From: JAKVAV01 sp964651785
GTDB taxonomy: Bacteria; Bacteroidota; Bacteroidia; Flavobacteriales_D; Cryomorphaceae
DNA length: 64,000 nucleotides
NCBI GenBank assembly: GCA_964651785.1
Contig: CAZYWJ010000001.1
Span: 1 to 64,000 of the forward strand
Direction of reading: 5' to 3'
Below, in pieces: positions 17,678 to 25,957 of this stretch; position 1 is the stretch's first letter; every line of letters begins with the position of its first letter. Made by a program: the position numbers and the translations under genes. A model generated the notes under the pieces. That model worked only from the letters and a program-made list of their open reading frames with translations, was not told the DNA's origin and did not search any database.

Positions 17678-17941
17678 ATGGATAGATACGACAGCCTGAT
17701 TTTGGAAATCATTCAGGAACACAAAAAACAGACGACGGATAAGTCTAAGATCAGGTTGAGGAGTTTGGAAACGAAATTTTGGAAGGAGGTAGAGACACAC
17801 TCCGACATGAATTTAGGACAGGGTAGAGTAGGAGAGCGGATCACCAACCTGTACTTAAAAGGGTTGATTGAAAATAAAGGGGGGTACGGATTAACAAGAA
17901 AAGGAAGAGCCCAATTGGAGGCAGCTCAGACTCACGCTTAA
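17678..17941 (+). CDS. small basic winged-helix-like protein
   Basis: This 87-residue protein has no firm family. It starts MDRYDSLILEIIQEHKKQTT and is rich in Lys/Arg. The second half (GRVGERITNLYLKGLIENKG followed by GYGLTRKGRAQLEAA) looks like the recognition helix and wing of a winged-helix DNA-binding domain. The ATG at 17678 was preferred to one 12 codons upstream because the extra residues (MNLFINHINFFT) are not family-like and would begin inside the leader. A rho-independent terminator follows 25 bp after the stop, so it is monocistronic. A regulatory role is inferred. Confidence 0.65.
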   Translation: MDRYDSLILEIIQEHKKQTTDKSKIRLRSLETKFWKEVETHSDMNLGQGRVGERITNLYLKGLIENKGGYGLTRKGRAQLEAAQTHA

Positions 17942-17966
17942 TTCAGTAAAGTCAAATTAACGCAAT

Positions 17967-17996
17967 AAGGCCGTCGAATAAAACGGCCTTTTTATT
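17967..17996 (+). terminator. rho-independent terminator
   Basis: The stem AAGGCCGT / ACGGCCTT has an 8-nt loop and is followed by TTTATTTTAT. It ends the small winged-helix-like gene. Confidence 0.85.
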
Positions 17997-18020
17997 TTAT
18001 GGAGCCACAGGTTTTCAACA

Positions 18021-18191
18021 ATGGTGGAAAAACATTGTGAACACTATGTGAGAAATGACGGGTCGATAAACCTTGTTTATCCGGAACCAATAATTACCTT
18101 AGTGACAGTCGACGAAGAGATAGTCGGTTTACCAAGCGAGGTAAGACTTTCGTTGAAGGAGTCGATCTTGAGAAATCATGGCTTTAATTAG
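18021..18191 (+). CDS. possible 56-residue micro-protein
   Basis: The reading frame starts ATG GTG GAA AAA and reads MVEKHCEHYVRNDGSINLVY, continuing with PEPIITLVTVDEEIVGLP and ending RNHGFN. It has a balanced, protein-like composition with alternating hydrophobic residues. It lies in the otherwise empty stretch 17997-18655. No homologue is recognised and no ribosome-binding signal is evident, so it may be chance. Confidence 0.3.
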   Translation: MVEKHCEHYVRNDGSINLVYPEPIITLVTVDEEIVGLPSEVRLSLKESILRNHGFN

Positions 18192-18331
18192 CTTTATTCG
18201 ACTGACCTGAGATATTTGATGAAAGGGAATAATTACGATTTTTTCTGAAACGATTAAGTTCGCAAAAGTCAGTATCAAAAGAGTATTCCTGTGAAGGACT
18301 TCTCCTAAAGGTAATTTTTCTAAAGAAAGGA

Positions 18332-18478
18332 ATGCGCTTAGAATTTTTCGGAAGGAAAAGCACCCATGACATTCCCGATATGGATTTGCCTCACGGTTTT
18401 TCCATCATTAAGAAAAAGTCTTCAGCAGAGGTTAGATCATGGTTCTTCGGAATACATGTGAAACCAACGAACTGTTAG
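18332..18478 (+). CDS. possible 48-residue micro-protein
   Basis: The frame begins MRLEFFGRKSTHDIPDMDLP and ends GIHVKPTNC. The same frame stays open for about 30 codons upstream of the ATG without another ATG start, so the true N-terminus is uncertain. A strong terminator begins 36 bp after the stop, which fits a short transcript. No family is recognised. Confidence 0.25.
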   Translation: MRLEFFGRKSTHDIPDMDLPHGFSIIKKKSSAEVRSWFFGIHVKPTNC

Positions 18479-18513
18479 TTGACCATTGAAAAAGATTACG
18501 GTCTTTTTGAATG

Positions 18514-18553
18514 AGGCGGAACAAAGATTCTTTGTTCCGCCTTACTGTTTTAT
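18514..18553 (+). terminator. strong hairpin, probable rho-independent terminator
   Basis: A perfect 13-bp stem (AGGCGGAACAAAG / CTTTGTTCCGCCT) with a 3-nt loop is followed by TACTGTTTTAT. It lies about 100 bp before phoH in a gene-poor stretch, so it must end some transcript that begins upstream. Confidence 0.7.
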
Positions 18554-18655
18554 ACCCCCCCTCACAACTGTCCACGCGAATATGTGAATAACCGGGTTTT
18601 TCAGCCTGCGCAATCCTCAATGTTGCGCCTACCTTTAAAGCAGACAAAGATTGAA

Positions 18656-20023
18656 ATGGCACTACGAAAATCGACTAAGACTAAGACCAAGACTACGAGT
18701 AAAGTGAAGAAAATTTTCGTCCTCGATACCTCGGTCATACTCTACGACAGCAACGCGATTAAGAATTTTGAAGAGCACGATATTGCAATTCCCATTCAAG
18801 TGCTGGAAGAGCTGGATAACTTTAAAAAAGGTAATGAGACCGTAAATTTTGAAGCGAGAGAATTTATTCGATTCGTTGATGATATAGCAAAGGAAAAACT
18901 CATCAATGACTGGGTTCCGTTAAATGGCCGTACCACAGGTAATTTTAAGGTTATTCTTCACAACAAAAATGTCGGGCTGAATTCTGAAACCGTGTTTGAC
19001 GATAGCAAATACGACAATAAGATACTCGATTGTGCCTTGACCTTAAAAGATGAAAATCCTGATAAAAAGGTGATCCTCGTCTCAAAGGATATCTGCCTTC
19101 GACTTAAAGCCAAAGCGCTGAATCTGACCGCTGAAGATTACGAGACGGGAAAAGTGAAAGATGTAAAAACCATCGACAAGCGACATGTGCAGGTAGATAG
19201 GGCCAGCGAAGAATTGATCGATAAGCTTTTTGCGGCTGGAATTGGTGATCCGGAAAAGTTGAATAGAAAGAAACTCTATGCGAATCAATACTTTATTCTG
19301 AAGTTTCGACGCAAATCAGTTCTGGCTTATTACAATAAGGAAGAAGAAATGCTGGAGCGGGTGCGCGATCAGGAAGCCTACGGGGTGAAAGCTTTGAATG
19401 CGGAACAGAACTTTGCTTTGAATGCTTTGATGAATCCCTCGATCAAACTCGTCACGATTCAAGGGATGGCAGGTACGGGAAAAACGCTTTTAGCATTGGC
19501 GGCCGCTTTGGAGCAGCGCTCAAACTATCGGCAGATTTTCGTTTCTCGTCCGGTAATACCTTTGAGTAACCGCGATTTGGGATATTTGCCGGGAGACATT
19601 AAATCAAAATTAGATCCTTACATGCAATCCCTCTGGGATAATTTGAATTTCATAAAAGGACAATTCAAACCGACAGATAAGAATTACAAGCGAATAGAAA
19701 CCATGCTGGAAACCGAGAAGATTGCCATCTCTCCTTTGGCCTACATTCGCGGGCGGAGCTTGGTGAAAATCTTTTTCATCATTGACGAAGCTCAAAACCT
19801 CACGCCTCACGAGATAAAAACCATCATTTCGAGAGCGGGAGATGATACCAAAATCGTTTTCACCGGAGACATTCATCAAATAGATACTCCCTATCTGGAT
19901 GCTCAGAGCAACGGGTTGTCCTATCTGATAGATAAAGTAAAAGATCACCCGATCGCCGCTCACATTGCTCTGCAAAAAGGAGAACGATCTGAATTAGCCA
20001 ACGTAGCCAACGAATATTTATGA
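18656..20023 (+). CDS. PhoH family ATPase with N-terminal PIN domain
   Basis: This is a 455-residue PIN-PhoH (PhoH2-type) protein. After a Lys/Thr-rich N-terminus, a PIN ribonuclease domain has FVLDTSVILYDSNAI, VLEELDNFKKG and DNKILDCAL acidic residues. The PhoH helicase-like domain has GMAGTGKTLLALAAA (Walker A), FIIDEAQNLTPHEIKTIISR (Walker B) and FTGDIHQID. The family is proposed to be an RNA helicase/RNase. The ATG at 18656 matches the family; a longer frame to 18584 would run through a non-conserved 24 residues. Its stop overlaps the next start (ATGA). Confidence 0.92.
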   Translation: MALRKSTKTKTKTTSKVKKIFVLDTSVILYDSNAIKNFEEHDIAIPIQVLEELDNFKKGNETVNFEAREFIRFVDDIAKEKLINDWVPLNGRTTGNFKVILHNKNVGLNSETVFDDSKYDNKILDCALTLKDENPDKKVILVSKDICLRLKAKALNLTAEDYETGKVKDVKTIDKRHVQVDRASEELIDKLFAAGIGDPEKLNRKKLYANQYFILKFRRKSVLAYYNKEEEMLERVRDQEAYGVKALNAEQNFALNALMNPSIKLVTIQGMAGTGKTLLALAAALEQRSNYRQIFVSRPVIPLSNRDLGYLPGDIKSKLDPYMQSLWDNLNFIKGQFKPTDKNYKRIETMLETEKIAISPLAYIRGRSLVKIFFIIDEAQNLTPHEIKTIISRAGDDTKIVFTGDIHQIDTPYLDAQSNGLSYLIDKVKDHPIAAHIALQKGERSELANVANEYL

Positions 20024-20655
20024 TTATGAGAAGAAGCCTATTACTTTTGACAATTACATTTGCTTTTTTTGCGTGTAGCGAAAACAACATTCGCGCGCAA
20101 GACGAAACCCAAGAATCTGAGAATTCAGAACAAACTGTAGAAGAAGAGATAAAAGAACCGGAACCGATGGAATATGTAGTAATTGAAACGAGTAAAGGAA
20201 ATATTAGCTTGGAGCTTGATCCGAATAAAGCACCTGTGACGGTTGCTAATTTTTTGGCTTATGTTGATGCAGGGTTTTATGATAATACCGTTTTTCACCG
20301 CGTTATCGATGGGTTCATGATTCAAGGTGGTGGTTTTACCACCGAAGGCGAAAAGAAGGAAACGCGGAATCCAATAACTCTGGAGAGCAATAACGGCCTT
20401 TCAAATGAAGTCGGTACCATAGCCATGGCCAGAACCCAAGCACCAAATAGTGCTACCGCTCAATTTTTCATCAATCTTAAAGACAATAATTTCTTGGATT
20501 ATCAGCCCGGCAATCCGGGTTATGCCGTTTTCGGCAGGGTTACTTCAGGAATGGATGTGGTAAACGAGATACGACAGGCTGAAACGGGAGTTAAAAATGG
20601 AATGAGGGACTGGCCGATTGAAGATGTGGTCATCCAAAAAGTATATCGAGAGTAA
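20020..20655 (+). CDS. cyclophilin-type peptidyl-prolyl isomerase lipoprotein
   Basis: This 211-residue protein has a lipoprotein signal (LLLLTITFAFFAC) and a low-complexity acidic linker of about 25 residues. The cyclophilin domain follows with VTVANFLAYVDAGFYDNTVF, FHRVIDGFMIQGGGFT (catalytic Arg), NSATAQFFINLKDN and PGYAVFGRVTSGMDV. It folds proteins in the periplasm or at the outer membrane. The start may be the ATG at 20020 or the one at 20026. It overlaps phoH by 4 bp. Confidence 0.92.
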   Translation: MIMRRSLLLLTITFAFFACSENNIRAQDETQESENSEQTVEEEIKEPEPMEYVVIETSKGNISLELDPNKAPVTVANFLAYVDAGFYDNTVFHRVIDGFMIQGGGFTTEGEKKETRNPITLESNNGLSNEVGTIAMARTQAPNSATAQFFINLKDNNFLDYQPGNPGYAVFGRVTSGMDVVNEIRQAETGVKNGMRDWPIEDVVIQKVYRE

Positions 20656-20687
20656 AAGCTTTCGCAGTAATTTCCGTTAGACTTCCC

Positions 20688-21221
20688 ATGAGACTGTTAC
20701 AACTAATTCCTGCGACAACCATCTTTTGGTTGATCTCAGCATTCTCTTTTGCTCAAGACTCCTTTCCAAACGTTGAAACCGAAACGATCAATGGTGAAAC
20801 GGTGATGGTTCCTGAGTCATTTTCCGGCAGCTTCATTTTCATTGGGGTGGGTACCGGAAAGAAGGCTGAGGACGAATTGAGAACTTGGCAGATTCCGGTT
20901 TACAATAAATTCATTGCCAAAACGGGTCTAATGGATGGAATGTATGATGTGAAGGTTTGCTTTCTTCCGCTTTTTACGGGAGCCATGAAGTTGGCAAAGA
21001 ACGATGTGATTCGAAAACTGAAAGAAAACAACGAGAGCCTGATTCTGGACCACGTCTACGTATACTCCGGAGACCGAGAACCTTTCTCGGAATTCGGGAT
21101 TGATGATAAGAAAACACCTTATTTTTACTTACTCAATCGAGACGGAAAAATTGTTTGGGAAGGAAAAGGTTCTTTCAAGCAGTCTTACTTCGATCGAATC
21201 GACGAGATTTTATCGCAATAA
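20688..21221 (+). CDS. secreted thioredoxin-fold-like protein of unknown function
   Basis: This 177-residue protein has a signal peptide (IPATTIFWLISAFSFAQ). The rest reads like a thioredoxin-like fold without a CxxC motif: VYNKFIAKTGLMDGMYDVKV, a central LKENNESLILDHVYVYSGD and TPYFYLLNRDGKIVWEGKGS. The last block is the strand-turn-strand typical of peroxiredoxin-like or Atp10-like folds. No catalytic Cys pair is visible; the single Cys lies in VKVCFLP. It lies 32 bp after the isomerase gene and is followed by a bidirectional terminator. Confidence 0.6.
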   Translation: MRLLQLIPATTIFWLISAFSFAQDSFPNVETETINGETVMVPESFSGSFIFIGVGTGKKAEDELRTWQIPVYNKFIAKTGLMDGMYDVKVCFLPLFTGAMKLAKNDVIRKLKENNESLILDHVYVYSGDREPFSEFGIDDKKTPYFYLLNRDGKIVWEGKGSFKQSYFDRIDEILSQ

Positions 21222-21247
21222 AAAACCCGACTCGAAGTCGGGTTTTT
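21221..21247. terminator. bidirectional rho-independent terminator
   Basis: AAAAACCCGACT / AGTCGGGTTTTT is a perfect 12-bp stem with loop CGA. The A-tract and T-tract serve both the plus-strand gene ending at 21221 and the minus-strand gene ending at 21251. Confidence 0.9.
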
Positions 21248-21250
21248 GTT

Positions 21251-21400
21251 TCATTGAATAATTGCGGCATCCGGATATTTTTCTTTCCAGAATTCGAATT
21301 TTGCCATATCTCGTACTGTAATTACAGTCTTATGATCCAGTCTAACTTTTATCTTAGGCTTGAGTTCCTTTATCTTATCTGTTTTCTTACGTCTTGCCAT
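21251..21400 (-). CDS. small basic protein of unknown function
   Basis: This is a 49-residue protein, very Lys/Arg rich, beginning MARRKKTDKIKELKPKIKVR and ending KEKYPDAAIIQ. The middle reads LDHKTVITVRDMAKFEFWKE. The ATG at 21400 was chosen because the upstream in-frame extension is not basic and includes a run of hydrophobic residues. It has the look of a small conserved nucleic-acid- or ribosome-associated protein, but this is inference. Confidence 0.6.
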   Translation of the reverse strand: MARRKKTDKIKELKPKIKVRLDHKTVITVRDMAKFEFWKEKYPDAAIIQ

Positions 21401-21479
21401 TTGGATTACTTTACTTAAACAACGTGTTAATAACCAACATGTTTTTGGAATAACCAAAAGTTTAACAACTTTTTAAACC

Positions 21480-22094
21480 TTAATCGATCTTTTTGAAAAT
21501 ATACGGGCCTTTTTCAGCGCCCCAAACTTGGTTTCCTTCCTCGTCATATCCGCGATCCCAGCTTTCCAAAACACTCTTTAGAACTTTTACCTCGGAAGTG
21601 GCATAATCAGCACCTCTCAGAGAGCTTTTACATGTTCCGATATTGGTTTGACCGGTATATTGAAATCCATCATAATTTAAAAACACCGCGCATCCATCTT
21701 TGTATTCTAAATCAAATTGTGTGATATCGTCAAATCGAGAAGTATCCTTCCATGCACCGACGAACTTTTCTTCTTCGGGAATCATGTAGATGTCACTGCT
21801 GAATTGGCCGTCGCCCATTTCTCTAACAAAATAAACTCTCTGTCGATACGGTTTGTCGGGAGTGTCGGCAACGGCTTGCTCAACGTAAATCCATGCCCCG
21901 GTTTTTTTATCAGACCAAACTCTGGTCATCTTCAGGCTGATGTCATAATACGAGGAGTCATTGGCTGCTTGTTCCGCACTGGAAAATTCTCCCGTCATCC
22001 AATTGACGAGCTGAGAGAAGTCTTCGCTTTGTTCTTGGCCGAAACAGAGTGACACGAAGAGAACAAATATTGCAGAAATTGATTTACTTTTCAT
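21480..22094 (-). CDS. CpcT/CpeT family protein, secreted
   Basis: This 204-residue protein has a signal peptide (SISAIFVLFVSLCFGQ) and then a CpeT-like domain: LVNWMTGEFSSAEQAANDSS, YDISLKMTRVW, GAWIYVEQAV and PYRQRVYFVRE. In cyanobacteria the family attaches phycobilins. Homologues in bacteria without phycobiliproteins have no known role, and here it appears to be exported. The ATG at 22094 gives the signal peptide. Confidence 0.75.
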   Translation of the reverse strand: MKSKSISAIFVLFVSLCFGQEQSEDFSQLVNWMTGEFSSAEQAANDSSYYDISLKMTRVWSDKKTGAWIYVEQAVADTPDKPYRQRVYFVREMGDGQFSSDIYMIPEEEKFVGAWKDTSRFDDITQFDLEYKDGCAVFLNYDGFQYTGQTNIGTCKSSLRGADYATSEVKVLKSVLESWDRGYDEEGNQVWGAEKGPYIFKKID

Positions 22095-22139
22095 TTTATG
22101 AGTTTTGTAAAGTCGGAAAGTTAACAAAAAGGTGCATCA

Positions 22140-22703
22140 ATGAATGAAATGATTTTAGCCCTGTTCTGGATGACTTACTATGCCATTCACAGCGCAATGG
22201 CTTCTGATCGCATCAAGACATTTCTCAGCATAACCATTCCGGCATTCTATCCTTATTACCGCTTGGTTTACTCCGTTTTTGCTTTGTTAAACCTTCTCCT
22301 TCTTTTGCAATTGCACGTAATTGTTCCGTCCGAATCAATATTCGAATCGCGCATTGCTCCATGGATTGGTTTCACATTGTGTCTCGCAGCGGCGGTTGTC
22401 TTGTTAGTTTCGATCCGTTCTTATGGAATCGGATTTTTAATTCGAGAATCAAGAGAAGACGAATTGGTCACCACAGGTTTGAATTCAATTGTTCGCCATC
22501 CGCTTTATTTCGGAACGCTCCTTTTGCTCATCGGTGTTTTCCTTATTTTACCCAAGTGGAAAAATCTGGTAGTCCTCGTTATCAGTTCGCTTTATCTTGT
22601 GATAGGTTCTTTGCTGGAAGAGCGAAAATTGATCGCCCGATTCGGCGAAGATTACATTAGCTACCGCGAAAGAGTGAACATGCTCATTCCGGGATTATTT
22701 TGA
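22140..22703 (+). CDS. ICMT/NnrU-like integral membrane methyltransferase
   Basis: This 187-residue protein has about four to five membrane segments. Its C-terminal signature is that of isoprenylcysteine carboxyl methyltransferase/PEMT-like proteins: VRHPLYFGTLLLLIG and EERKLIARFGEDYISYRERV, which bind S-adenosylmethionine. The methyl acceptor is unknown. It overlaps the 3' end of the convergent msrB gene by 9 bp. Confidence 0.8.
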   Translation: MNEMILALFWMTYYAIHSAMASDRIKTFLSITIPAFYPYYRLVYSVFALLNLLLLLQLHVIVPSESIFESRIAPWIGFTLCLAAAVVLLVSIRSYGIGFLIRESREDELVTTGLNSIVRHPLYFGTLLLLIGVFLILPKWKNLVVLVISSLYLVIGSLLEERKLIARFGEDYISYRERVNMLIPGLF

Positions 22704-23090
22704 TTCGAAATCTACGGATACGGAATTTACGCAGTAACGCAGACCCGTTTCGGTCGGGCCATCATTGAATACGTGGCCTAAATGGCTGCCACAGTTTCCG
22801 CAGAGAATTTCGGTTCGAATCATTCCGTGCGTTGTGTCTCTTTCCGTCACCACCGCATCCTCGCTCACTTGATTGTCAAAGCTGGGCCAACCGCAACCCG
22901 ATTCGAATTTGCTATCCGAGGTAAACAACGGATTTCCGCAAGCCCGGCACTTGTACATGCCGTCTTCAAAATGAAGATTGTATTCGCCGGAAAAAGGTCT
23001 CTCAGTTCCTTTTTTTCGCAGAACTCGATACTCTTCCTCAGAAAGTTCTTTTTTCCAATCTTCTTCCGATTTGTCAATTTTGTATTTCAT
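22695..23090 (-). CDS. msrB: peptide-methionine (R)-S-oxide reductase
   Basis: This enzyme repairs oxidised methionine (R form). It has 131 residues and no signal peptide. Zinc Cys pairs are CRAC (about 48-51) and CGNC (about 97-100); the substrate block is SGCGWPSFD, and the catalytic Cys lies in LRYCVNSVSV. It is complete and of normal length, and lies 18 bp downstream of the DEAD helicase gene, probably co-transcribed with it. Confidence 0.95.
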   Translation of the reverse strand: MKYKIDKSEEDWKKELSEEEYRVLRKKGTERPFSGEYNLHFEDGMYKCRACGNPLFTSDSKFESGCGWPSFDNQVSEDAVVTERDTTHGMIRTEILCGNCGSHLGHVFNDGPTETGLRYCVNSVSVDFESK

Positions 23091-23108
23091 GATTTGGTAA
23101 CAAATCGA

Positions 23109-24353
23109 CTACGACCTTGGTTTATTTCGAGGCCCGTTAAATTTCTTCTTTTTTCCTTTTCGGAAATTGCCCTTTCCTTTGCTGCGTCCGCCTGATGAAG
23201 GATTGTATTCAAAACTATTTCCTACCTCTTTGGGTACAGGCTGCTTCATGATCGTGCTTCCGATTAGAGACTCAATTCTTGCAAATTTGCGTTGCTCATC
23301 CGGAGAAACAAAGGTGATGGCCATTCCCGTAGAGTCGGCACGGGCCGTTCGACCTACGCGGTGCACGTAATCTTCGGCCTCATCGGGCACATCGTAATTA
23401 ATAACCAGCTTTAGTTCCTTTACGTCGATTCCGCGAGATACAATGTCAGTGGCCACCAATACCTGCACTTTTCTCGCCTTGAACTTTCGCATTACTTCCT
23501 CGCGCTCCGATTGATCTAAATCGCTATGCATTTCTTCAATGTGTAGCGGGGTAGATTTCAGTCTTTTGGCAATTTGCTTTACGTTGCTTTTCGTTCTCGA
23601 AAAAATCAGAACGCCTTCAAGTCCCTCTTTATCCAAGAGACGTTTAATCAATTTTGCTTTATCATCCGGGTAAACCATGTATGCCACTTGAATTACTCCT
23701 TCGGCGGGCTTTGAAAGTGCCAATGTTATTTCATCAGGTTTGTGAAGAATACTCTTGGCAAGATCTCTGATTTTTGGGGGCATGGTAGCAGAAAACATGA
23801 GGTTTTGCCGTTTCTCGGGAAGAAAAGAAACGATGCGCATGAGGTCATCCACAAATCCCATATCCAGCATTCTATCCGCTTCATCCAAAATCAGAAACTC
23901 CAGATTCTTCATGTTCATGTAGCCCATGTTCAAATGAGAAATGAGCTTGCCGGGAGTAGCAATTACCATATCCGTACCCGACTCTAATGCTTTTTTCTGC
24001 TGATTGAAGTCGGCACCGTCACCGCCGCCGTATAGGGCTATAGAGCTGACATCTGCGAAGTAGGAGAGGCCCATAACCGACTGATCAATTTGCAGAGCGA
24101 GTTCTCTGGTAGGAACAATTACCAACGCACGGATGGAATTATCCGAGCGGCGATTGCTCATGAGTTTCTGAAGTACGGGAAGCACGAAAGCTGCGGTTTT
24201 GCCCGTCCCCGTTTGCGCACATGCTATAAGGTCTTTATCATCCAGTACTTTCGGGATAGCTTCTTCTTGTATGGGTGTAGCCTTTTCAAATCCCATCGCA
24301 TCTAAGCCTTGCAAAAGCTCTTCTCCTAATCCTAATTCTTTAAATGTAGCCAA
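23109..24353 (-). CDS. DEAD-box RNA helicase (RhlE-like)
   Basis: This 414-residue ATP-dependent RNA helicase acts in RNA remodelling, ribosome assembly or cold adaptation. It has the Q motif (MGFEKATPIQEEAIP), AQTGTGKTAAF, PTRELALQ, LDEADRMLDMGF, SAT, and in the second RecA domain FSRTKSNVKQ, TDIVSRGID and HRVGRTARA. The basic tail (KGKGNFRKGKKKKFNGPRNK) probably binds RNA. All motifs are intact. The subtype (RhlE, SrmB or DbpA) cannot be settled by eye. Confidence 0.95.
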   Translation of the reverse strand: MATFKELGLGEELLQGLDAMGFEKATPIQEEAIPKVLDDKDLIACAQTGTGKTAAFVLPVLQKLMSNRRSDNSIRALVIVPTRELALQIDQSVMGLSYFADVSSIALYGGGDGADFNQQKKALESGTDMVIATPGKLISHLNMGYMNMKNLEFLILDEADRMLDMGFVDDLMRIVSFLPEKRQNLMFSATMPPKIRDLAKSILHKPDEITLALSKPAEGVIQVAYMVYPDDKAKLIKRLLDKEGLEGVLIFSRTKSNVKQIAKRLKSTPLHIEEMHSDLDQSEREEVMRKFKARKVQVLVATDIVSRGIDVKELKLVINYDVPDEAEDYVHRVGRTARADSTGMAITFVSPDEQRKFARIESLIGSTIMKQPVPKEVGNSFEYNPSSGGRSKGKGNFRKGKKKKFNGPRNKPRS

Positions 24354-24408
24354 CCGTCCGATTTTAAATTACCAAGGTATAATAATTAGGCGTTTCTCAG
24401 TGTCTTGT

Positions 24409-24416
24409 TAACTTTG
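24409..24416 (+). promoter_or_regulatory. -7 promoter element for the yaaA operon
   Basis: TAACTTTG is a perfect TAnnTTTG, 30 bp before the yaaA ATG in the divergent gap with the DEAD helicase gene. The -33 region has TTTC rather than TTTG. Confidence 0.45.
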
Positions 24417-24446
24417 CCGCCTTTGTAGATTTAATCAAACTGACAA

Positions 24447-25244
24447 ATGATAGCAATCCTTTCACCCGCCAAGAGTCTCGACTTTGAGTCGAAACCACCT
24501 TATGCGCGGCGGTCAGATTTGATCTTCGCCAAAGAAGCGGATTATTTAGCAAATAAACTCAAGAAGTTTTCGGTAAAAAAGCTAAGGTCGATGATGAATA
24601 TCAGCGAGGACTTAGCTCAGCTTAACGTTGAACGTTACGCAAAATGGTCTCTGCCCTTTACCGAAGAAAACAGTAAACAGGCCGTGTACGCTTTTGACGG
24701 AGACGTATACCACGGCCTTCAAGCCCAAACGATCTCCGAAGCCGACATGGATTTTGCTCAAGATCACTTGCGCATTTTGTCGGGGCTTTATGGCCTTTTG
24801 AGGCCATTGGATGCCATTCAACCTTACCGCTTGGAGATGGGGACTTCGTGGAGTATCACCCCCAAAAAGAATAGCCTTTACAAGTACTGGAAACAGGCCA
24901 TTTCAAAACAACTCCAAGAAGACATTGAAAAGACGGACTCAAAGTTCATCCTCAACTTAGCTTCGATTGAGTATGGAAAAGCTGCAGATTTTAAAGCATT
25001 AAATATTCCCGTTATAGCTCCCGAATTCAAAGAGGAGCGCGGCGATAAATTTCAGATGATCTCCTTTTTTGCCAAAAAGGCCAGAGGTCTTATGGCGAAA
25101 TATGCCGTTGAGAATCGAATTCAGGAACCGGAAGATTTGAAAGGGTTCGATTCTGAAGGTTATCATTTAAATGAATCACTATCGGATTTAGCTCAAAACA
25201 AATGGGTATTTACCCGCAAATACGAATCAAATCAAAATCAATAA
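24447..25244 (+). CDS. yaaA: peroxide stress protein YaaA
   Basis: This 265-residue protein of the YaaA/DUF328 family limits free iron and DNA damage during peroxide stress. Hallmarks are ILSPAKSLDFES at the N-terminus, AVYAFDGDVYHGLQA, LSGLYGLLRPLDAIQPYRLEMG and NLASIEYGKA. It is complete. Its stop codon overlaps the start of the FKBP gene (TAATG). Confidence 0.95.
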   Translation: MIAILSPAKSLDFESKPPYARRSDLIFAKEADYLANKLKKFSVKKLRSMMNISEDLAQLNVERYAKWSLPFTEENSKQAVYAFDGDVYHGLQAQTISEADMDFAQDHLRILSGLYGLLRPLDAIQPYRLEMGTSWSITPKKNSLYKYWKQAISKQLQEDIEKTDSKFILNLASIEYGKAADFKALNIPVIAPEFKEERGDKFQMISFFAKKARGLMAKYAVENRIQEPEDLKGFDSEGYHLNESLSDLAQNKWVFTRKYESNQNQ

Positions 25245-25957
25245 TGAAGAATAGAATGAAAAAGATCGGTTTTTTTGCCGGAGTATTGATCCTTTTGGGA
25301 TCGGGAGCTTGTGCTCAGAAAAATAGCGGAAATACCGGAGCTACGGTGTCGCTGGACAATGAAATGGATTCCATTTCATACATCATGGGAGCAAGTTTGG
25401 CAACCAATATCAAACAAGCCAACATCGAAGATGTAGATTTAGACCGCTTGATGATGGGAGTACGAGATGGTATGGAAGGTGATTCTGCACTGGTGATAAA
25501 CATGAACGAAGGAAACCAGTACATCATGGCTTACATGCAGCGAATTCAGGCTAAAGCGGCTGAAGAAGCTACCGCAAAAGCTCAGGAATTCATGGATGAG
25601 CAAGAAGCCACCGGTGAATACCAAAAAATGGAGAATGGTATTCTATATCAGGTAATGGAAGAAGGTGATGGTCCTAAGCCTGAAGCTACCGATGTGGTGA
25701 AGGTAAACTACGAAGGTACCAACACGAAAGGCGAAGTATTTGACAGCAGCTACGAGAGAGGTACTCCTGCTGAGTTTCCATTGAACCGTGTAATCAAAGG
25801 ATGGACGGAAACGTTGAAAATGATGCCGGTAGGTAGTACGTGGAAAGTGGTTATACCACCCGGACTTGCTTACGGTGAGCGCGGTTCGCCCCCTAAAATC
25901 GGTCCGAACGAACCGTTGACGTTCAAAATTGAATTAATTGAGATCGTAGAGAAATAA
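25244..25957 (+). CDS. FKBP-type peptidyl-prolyl isomerase lipoprotein
   Basis: This 237-residue protein has a lipoprotein signal (GVLILLGSGAC) and the N-terminal dimerisation domain of FkpA/Mip-like enzymes (DNEMDSISYIMGASLATNIK). A long Ala/Glu helix follows (IQAKAAEEATAKAQEFMDEQ). The FKBP domain has VKVNYEGTNTKGEVFDSSYE, VIKGWTETLKMMPVGS and IPPGLAYGERGSPP. It assists folding in the periplasm. The start was set at the ATG in TAATG at 25244. Confidence 0.93.
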   Translation: MKNRMKKIGFFAGVLILLGSGACAQKNSGNTGATVSLDNEMDSISYIMGASLATNIKQANIEDVDLDRLMMGVRDGMEGDSALVINMNEGNQYIMAYMQRIQAKAAEEATAKAQEFMDEQEATGEYQKMENGILYQVMEEGDGPKPEATDVVKVNYEGTNTKGEVFDSSYERGTPAEFPLNRVIKGWTETLKMMPVGSTWKVVIPPGLAYGERGSPPKIGPNEPLTFKIELIEIVEK

